DNA from: Candidatus Saccharimonadota bacterium
GTDB lineage: Bacteria > Patescibacteriota > Saccharimonadia > Saccharimonadales > Saccharimonadaceae
Length of the DNA stretch: 7,944 nucleotides
NCBI GenBank assembly: GCA_020428265.1
Contig: JAGQND010000031.1
Span: 1 to 7,944 of the forward strand
Direction: 5' to 3'
Within the stretch, counting starts at the first letter, position 1. Every line of letters starts with the position of its first letter. Of the stretch, positions 5,784 to 7,944 are shown one piece after another. The notes under the pieces are model-generated. The model searched no databases and was not told the origin of the DNA. It saw only the letters and a list, made by a program, of their open reading frames with translations. The position numbers were made by a program, and so were the translations under genes.

Positions 5784-6455
5784 ATGAGTGCTTTAACTCG
5801 TTTTGCGGCCGTTGCTGCCGTGTATTCCGCCATGGTCATATTTGTCCCGGCGCCCACCACGCAAGCTAAATCAAATACTAAAAAGGACGACAAGCCAGCA
5901 GTGGTGAAAGTTGTGGTGCAAGCTGGCGACACGCTAAGTAGCATAGCCGAAGCGCATAGTACAACTTACGCTCGACTGTACGATGCCAATAGCCAAATTG
6001 CCAACCCAGACCTTATAGATGTGGGCGATGAAATACGCGTTCCTACTGCCGACGAGCAGCTAGAGGATAGATTCTCGAGCTACGCGGCGACCGTAGCTAC
6101 TACCGCTACAACTTACACGACTCGCTCGTACTCTAGCGCGCCTGTAAATAGCAGTAGTTACTACGTGGGTAACGGTATGTGGTGTACAGACTACGTGCAT
6201 AGCAAACGCCCCGACGTAGCAGTGTATGGCAATGCTGGCTATAATTGGCTCAGCTCAGCTCAGGCGGCTGGCAAAAGTACCGGCAGCACTCCGCAAGCTG
6301 GCGCTGTAGCCGTGACAAATGGCCATGTGGCATATGTAGAGAGCGTGAATACCGACGGTAGCTACGTAGTGAGCGAAATGGGCTGGAACTACCAGGCTGG
6401 CAACTACAATAAGCGCACCGTGCAGCCTGGTGCGTTTGGTGGCTTTATATATTAA
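5784..6455 (+). CDS. Secreted LysM-CHAP peptidoglycan hydrolase
   Basis: This 223-residue exported enzyme is predicted to cleave peptidoglycan peptide bonds. Residues 1-28 are a signal peptide with a likely cut after TTQA. A LysM domain spans about 43-88 (VVVQAGDTLSSIAEAHSTT to DEIRVP), which binds glycan chains. A Ser/Thr/Tyr-rich linker covers about 95-126, and a CHAP (NlpC/P60-like amidase or endopeptidase) domain runs from 127 to the end. The catalytic Cys is C134 in GMWCTDYV, the His is H181 in GHVAYVE, and SEMGW (197-201) supplies the third residue E198; family members more often have SEMN there. The start is decided by a perfect SD, AAGGAGGT (5772-5779), 4 nt before the ATG. Such enzymes remodel the cell's own wall, or in epibiotic bacteria may act on a host wall; the sequence cannot tell these apart. 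It is transcribed divergently from the Nudix gene. Confidence 0.95.
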   Translation: MSALTRFAAVAAVYSAMVIFVPAPTTQAKSNTKKDDKPAVVKVVVQAGDTLSSIAEAHSTTYARLYDANSQIANPDLIDVGDEIRVPTADEQLEDRFSSYAATVATTATTYTTRSYSSAPVNSSSYYVGNGMWCTDYVHSKRPDVAVYGNAGYNWLSSAQAAGKSTGSTPQAGAVAVTNGHVAYVESVNTDGSYVVSEMGWNYQAGNYNKRTVQPGAFGGFIY

Positions 6456-6479
6456 GGTGTAATATTACGCTACTTCTCA

Positions 6480-6485
6480 TATAAT
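6480..6485 (+). promoter_or_regulatory. -10 box of the 6492 gene, predicted leaderless start
   Basis: A perfect TATAAT (6480-6485) is separated from ATG 6492 by only six nucleotides, ATACAC, so transcription should start at or next to the A of the ATG. No Shine-Dalgarno exists. A 10-bp palindrome GTAATATTAC (6459-6468) lies where a -35 element would be, and no TTGACA-like hexamer is seen. Confidence 0.65.
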
Positions 6486-6491
6486 ATACAC

Positions 6492-7028
6492 ATGGTTAAG
6501 AGACGAGAAAGAGTTGATAGATTTAAAGAGCGAGCTGATAGAGCTAATCCTGACATGCTGGCCGAAGTGTTGCGTGAGCGTATCTATGCCACCCTTACAC
6601 TACTGGCTGTGATGGTGGGGCTTTGGCAACATCCGGGCGATCACTCGGCGCTTGGTGCACTTGGTGTGATGTTTGGTACGGTGGTGGCTTTGTGGCTGGC
6701 GACCATCATAGCCGCACGTATGTCGTATCGTATAGTGCATAGTGGCGACGAGTTTGAGTCTAAGTGGCATGAGGTTGGCGAGACGGCGTCTGGCCTGCTA
6801 TTGCCTGCTGTGGCGCCCGCGCTCTTTGTGCTAATTTCGCTTACTGGCATCATATCTCTCAAGACTGCTCTGCTGGTGGGTATTATATCGCTCGTGGTGT
6901 CACTTTATGCGTTTTCGGTATATTCTGGCCGCAAAATGTCGAGTAGCCTAAGCGGTGTGCTGATGTATAGTGGTTTGCAGATGCTACTAGGTGCCGGTGT
7001 GGTGGCGCTCAAGATTGTACTAGAATAA
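6492..7028 (+). CDS. Five-helix membrane protein, unknown function
   Basis: The 178-residue protein starts with a strongly basic and acidic, helix-prone cytoplasmic segment (residues 1-30, MVKRRERVDRFKERADR). Five hydrophobic segments follow, near 31-45, 53-75, 100-121, 124-145 and 152-176. The loop between helices 2 and 3 (77-99: MSYRIVHSGDEFES then KWHEVGETAS) is the most polar part and holds two histidines (H83, H93) and several acids, the likeliest functional site. Gly- and Ala-rich helices suggest tight packing, as in small transporters or vitamin/ion-handling proteins, but I recognise no family and assign no function. It begins 36 bp after the LysM-CHAP stop but has its own TATAAT, so it need not depend on that gene. 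It is convergent with the 7351-7076 gene, with a hairpin between them. Confidence 0.9.
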   Translation: MVKRRERVDRFKERADRANPDMLAEVLRERIYATLTLLAVMVGLWQHPGDHSALGALGVMFGTVVALWLATIIAARMSYRIVHSGDEFESKWHEVGETASGLLLPAVAPALFVLISLTGIISLKTALLVGIISLVVSLYAFSVYSGRKMSSSLSGVLMYSGLQMLLGAGVVALKIVLE

Positions 7029-7043
7029 GCTGCATATTTAAGA

Positions 7044-7066
7044 CCCCGCATCTGGATGATGCGGGG
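7044..7066 (-). terminator. Hairpin terminator between convergent genes, probably bidirectional
   Basis: CCCCGCATC (7044-7052) and GATGCGGGG (7058-7066) form a perfect 9-bp stem around TGGAT. Read on the minus strand it follows the 7076 stop by 9 nt and is trailed by TCTTAAATATG. Read on the plus strand it follows the 7028 stop by 15 nt and is trailed by GATTTGGG. Both U-tracts are weak, the minus one being better. The CCCCGC/GCGGGG core resembles the terminator at 1752-1769. Confidence 0.75.
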
Positions 7067-7075
7067 GATTTGGGT

Positions 7076-7351
7076 CTAGTAGGAGACCCAGCGATAGAAC
7101 TCGTCGAGCGTGTTGGGCTGCACATGGATGACGTCGATCTCTTCGAGAGACAGCTCGTCGACCAGTGCCACGCTATTGGCGTGGCGTGCCGCCATCTGGC
7201 ACTGGCTGTTCACGCTCTTGCGCTCACCTCCGCGCTGCTCGCTCGCCATGGCGTTGAGCCAGCCGGGCTTGCGCGACACGTCGCTGCCGATGTAGCCGGC
7301 CTTGCGAGCTCGGTCACGCCGATACATTTCTTCGGTGACCTTAACAGACAT
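7076..7351 (-). CDS. Small hypothetical protein with a consensus promoter
   Basis: This 91-residue soluble protein has no signal peptide or membrane segment. The N-terminal 55 residues are basic (RRDRARKAGYIGSDVSRKPG, then EQRGGERKSVNSQCQM) and the C-terminal part is acidic (ELSLEEIDVIHVQPNTLDEF), giving an asymmetric charge like that of small nucleic-acid- or partner-binding proteins. I recognise no family. The reading frame is supported by an SD GGAGGT 3 nt before ATG 7351, a perfect TTGACA-17-TATAAT promoter and a 9-bp terminator hairpin after the stop. The codons are strongly C/G-ending (AAG, CTC, GTC, ATC, GGC), unlike the AGT/CTA/GTA/ATA style of most neighbours, which suggests high expression or recent acquisition. 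The opposite strand is also open over this stretch, but it lacks any comparable signals. Confidence 0.82.
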   Translation of the reverse strand: MSVKVTEEMYRRDRARKAGYIGSDVSRKPGWLNAMASEQRGGERKSVNSQCQMAARHANSVALVDELSLEEIDVIHVQPNTLDEFYRWVSY

Positions 7352-7386
7352 CTGACCTCCATGAGTAGAATATCGTTACATATATA

Positions 7387-7415
7387 ATTATATCACACAT
7401 TATGTACAATGTCAA
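7387..7415 (-). promoter_or_regulatory. Consensus sigma70 promoter of the 7351-7076 gene
   Basis: On the minus strand a perfect TTGACA (7415-7410) is exactly 17 bp from a perfect TATAAT (7392-7387), with a TG one base before the -10. This is the closest match to consensus in the window. The start site near 7380 leaves a 28-nt leader containing GGAGGT (7360-7355). Confidence 0.88.
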
Positions 7416-7435
7416 TAAACATAACAATTTTGGTG

Positions 7436-7465
7436 TTGACAACGCTATATGTAGTGTGCCACACT
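7436..7465 (+). promoter_or_regulatory. Probable ilv leader promoter with overlapping palindrome
   Basis: TTGACA (7436-7441) is perfect. The best-spaced -10 is CACACT (7460-7465, 18 bp), a poor match that would start transcription near 7472, essentially at the leader-peptide ATG. TATATG (7446-7451) is a better -10 but has no -35. A perfect 13-bp palindrome, AGTGTG-C-CACACT (7453-7465), covers the -10 region and could be an operator. The exact -10 is uncertain. Confidence 0.45.
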
Positions 7466-7472
7466 TAGTGCG

Positions 7473-7523
7473 ATGGCAAAAATATCACAAAGCGTAGTTG
7501 TGCTCGTGATTCTCCCCAACTAG
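7473..7523 (+). CDS. ilv leader peptide (attenuator peptide)
   Basis: A 16-codon ORF encodes MAKISQSVVVLVILPN and ends in TAG. Codons 8-14 read Val-Val-Val-Leu-Val-Ile-Leu, and Ile also occurs at codon 4, so half of the peptide is branched-chain residues. It lies 78 nt upstream of acetolactate synthase and its stop codon touches the antiterminator stem, which is the layout of ilv leader peptides such as those of enterobacterial ilvGMEDA/ilvBN and Corynebacterium ilvBNC. Its job would be to sense charged Val, Leu and Ile tRNAs by ribosome stalling, not to make a functional protein. No Shine-Dalgarno is visible before the ATG, so translation may start on a leaderless or very short-leader RNA. 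Confidence 0.88.
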   Translation: MAKISQSVVVLVILPN

Positions 7524-7589
7524 CGGGTTTTTGCAGCATATATATCAATCAACAAGCAATTACCCGCAAACAGCGGGAGTTTTTATTTT
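7523..7589 (+). promoter_or_regulatory. Ribosome-mediated transcription attenuator of ilvB
   Basis: Two exclusive RNA folds are visible. The antiterminator pairs GCGGGT (7523-7528) with ACCCGC (7562-7567) and, past a 2x2 internal loop, TTGC (7531-7534) with GCAA (7556-7559). The terminator pairs CCCGC (7563-7567) with GCGGG (7573-7577) around AAACA. Both need 7563-7567. A ribosome stalled at the Val/Leu/Ile codons (7494-7514) would leave 7523 onward free, so the antiterminator forms and ilvB is read. A ribosome reaching the stop codon (7521-7523) would cover the left arm, so the terminator forms. Confidence 0.85.
7563..7589 (+). terminator. Intrinsic terminator of the ilvB attenuator
   Basis: CCCGC (7563-7567), loop AAACA and GCGGG (7573-7577) make a five-pair all-GC stem followed by AGTTTTTATTTT (7578-7589). 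The U-tract ends directly before the ilvB Shine-Dalgarno AAGGAG (7590-7595), so termination here removes the whole coding region. Confidence 0.85.
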
Positions 7590-7601
7590 AAGGAGTAAAA
7601 A

Positions 7602-7944
7602 ATGAGTAAACCACAAACCGGCGCAGAGCAGATTATCAACCAACTAGTTGATAATGGCGTGGTGCATGTCTTTGGTTACTCTGGTGGCGCTGCACTGCCG
7701 CTGTTTGATGCGCTTAGTTTGCATAACGACATAGAAATAATCGTGCCTAGGCACGAGCAAGGCGCCACGCATATGGCCGATGGCTATGCTAGGGTGAGCG
7801 GCAAAGTTGGTGTGGGAGTAGTGACGAGTGGGCCTGGTGTGACCAATACTTTTACGGGCGTGATGACGGCAAATATGGATAATGTGCCACTTATGATAGT
7901 GAGCGGACAAGTGCCGACACATGCGCTTGGTACCGATGCGTTTC
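7602..7944 (+). CDS. ilvB: Acetolactate synthase (acetohydroxyacid synthase) large subunit, N-terminal part
   Basis: This thiamine-diphosphate enzyme condenses two pyruvates to acetolactate (or pyruvate plus 2-oxobutyrate to acetohydroxybutyrate), the first common step of valine, leucine and isoleucine synthesis. The 114 visible residues are the start of the N-terminal TPP-binding PYR domain; a full subunit is about 550-600 residues, so most lies beyond the window. Diagnostic stretches in order are FGYSGGAALP (24-33), PRHEQGATHMADGYAR (49-64) with the TPP-activating Glu E52, VTSGPGVTN (74-82), the D93-P96 region with SGQV (101-104) and LGTDAF (109-114). The last is typical of biosynthetic AHAS and not of pyruvate oxidase or oxalyl-CoA decarboxylase. 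The start at 7602 follows AAGGAG at 7590-7595. Val/Leu/Ile attenuation immediately upstream argues for a biosynthetic role over fermentative acetoin formation. The regulatory subunit ilvN may follow downstream. Confidence 0.93.
   Translation, partial: MSKPQTGAEQIINQLVDNGVVHVFGYSGGAALPLFDALSLHNDIEIIVPRHEQGATHMADGYARVSGKVGVGVVTSGPGVTNTFTGVMTANMDNVPLMIVSGQVPTHALGTDAF

Noticed and set aside
7070..7387. Plus-strand frame of 105 codons opposite the 7351-7076 gene
   Set aside because: It begins next to a terminator hairpin and lacks a promoter and SD, while the minus strand has consensus promoter, SD and terminator. A dual-coding stretch cannot be fully excluded.
1190..7523. UGA reassignment suggested by the absence of TGA stop codons
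   Set aside because: All ten checked stops are TAA or TAG, but no long reading frame contains an in-frame TGA sense codon, so standard decoding is sufficient and ten stops is a small sample.
7466..7601. T-box or metabolite riboswitch before ilvB
   Set aside because: No T-box consensus (TGGNACCGCG-like bulge) or known riboswitch core is visible, and the short Val/Leu/Ile ORF explains the stems better as ribosome-mediated attenuation.
7644..7922. Minus-strand frame opposite ilvB
   Set aside because: The plus strand encodes unmistakable acetolactate synthase motifs; the antisense product is His-rich and lacks signals.
1..7944. CRISPR arrays, tRNA or rRNA genes, insertion sequences, toxin-antitoxin pairs or phage genes
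   Set aside because: I looked for spaced repeats, tRNA-like TTCRANNC arms, transposase motifs and terminal repeats and saw none. The two small unknown genes have no partner suggesting a toxin-antitoxin module.

Overview
This window looks like part of a compact bacterial chromosome. Genes sit close together, usually 20-50 bp apart or in short same-strand runs. There is a secreted LysM-CHAP cell-wall hydrolase, several small membrane or exported proteins of no known family, and a limited set of nucleotide-salvage genes. The flavour is that of Candidate Phyla Radiation bacteria, with Saccharibacteria my best guess. This is an inference from gene style: there is no rRNA or other marker gene here, and an actinobacterium-like or other small-genome host cannot be excluded. 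All complete ORFs read with the standard bacterial code. The ten stop codons I could check are TAA or TAG, never TGA.

Layout. From 5511 leftward to position 1 every gene is on the minus strand. In transcription order they are: a Nudix hydrolase (5511-5101), an HD-domain phosphohydrolase (5079-4411), a membrane-anchored extracytoplasmic protein (4359-3673), GMP reductase guaC (3635-2607), a CPBP-type intramembrane protease candidate (2497-1778) closed by a hairpin terminator, a four-helix membrane protein with an internal duplication (1693-1190), and the N-terminal 387 residues of a secreted calcium-binding, metallopeptidase-like protein (1161 to the window edge). Most of these genes have their own TATAAT-type -10 box directly upstream. 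On the plus strand, divergent from the Nudix gene, lie the LysM-CHAP hydrolase (5784-6455) and a five-helix membrane protein (6492-7028). A hairpin at 7044-7066 separates them from a convergent minus-strand small protein (7351-7076), which is driven by a textbook TTGACA-17-TATAAT promoter. The window ends in the start of acetolactate synthase ilvB (7602 onward).

Most interesting region. The 7436-7601 interval before ilvB is a complete ribosome-mediated attenuator: a 16-codon leader peptide (MAKISQSVVVLVILPN) with seven consecutive Val/Leu/Ile codons, an antiterminator stem beginning at its stop codon, and a mutually exclusive GC-rich terminator ending in a U-rich tract just before the ilvB ribosome-binding site. 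This is classical control of branched-chain amino acid synthesis by charged tRNA. It would be unexpected in a reduced-genome lineage usually regarded as unable to make amino acids. A second theme is promoter architecture: guaC, the HD gene and the 6492 gene have TATAAT boxes only 6-9 bases from the start codon and no usable Shine-Dalgarno sequence, which predicts leaderless mRNAs.
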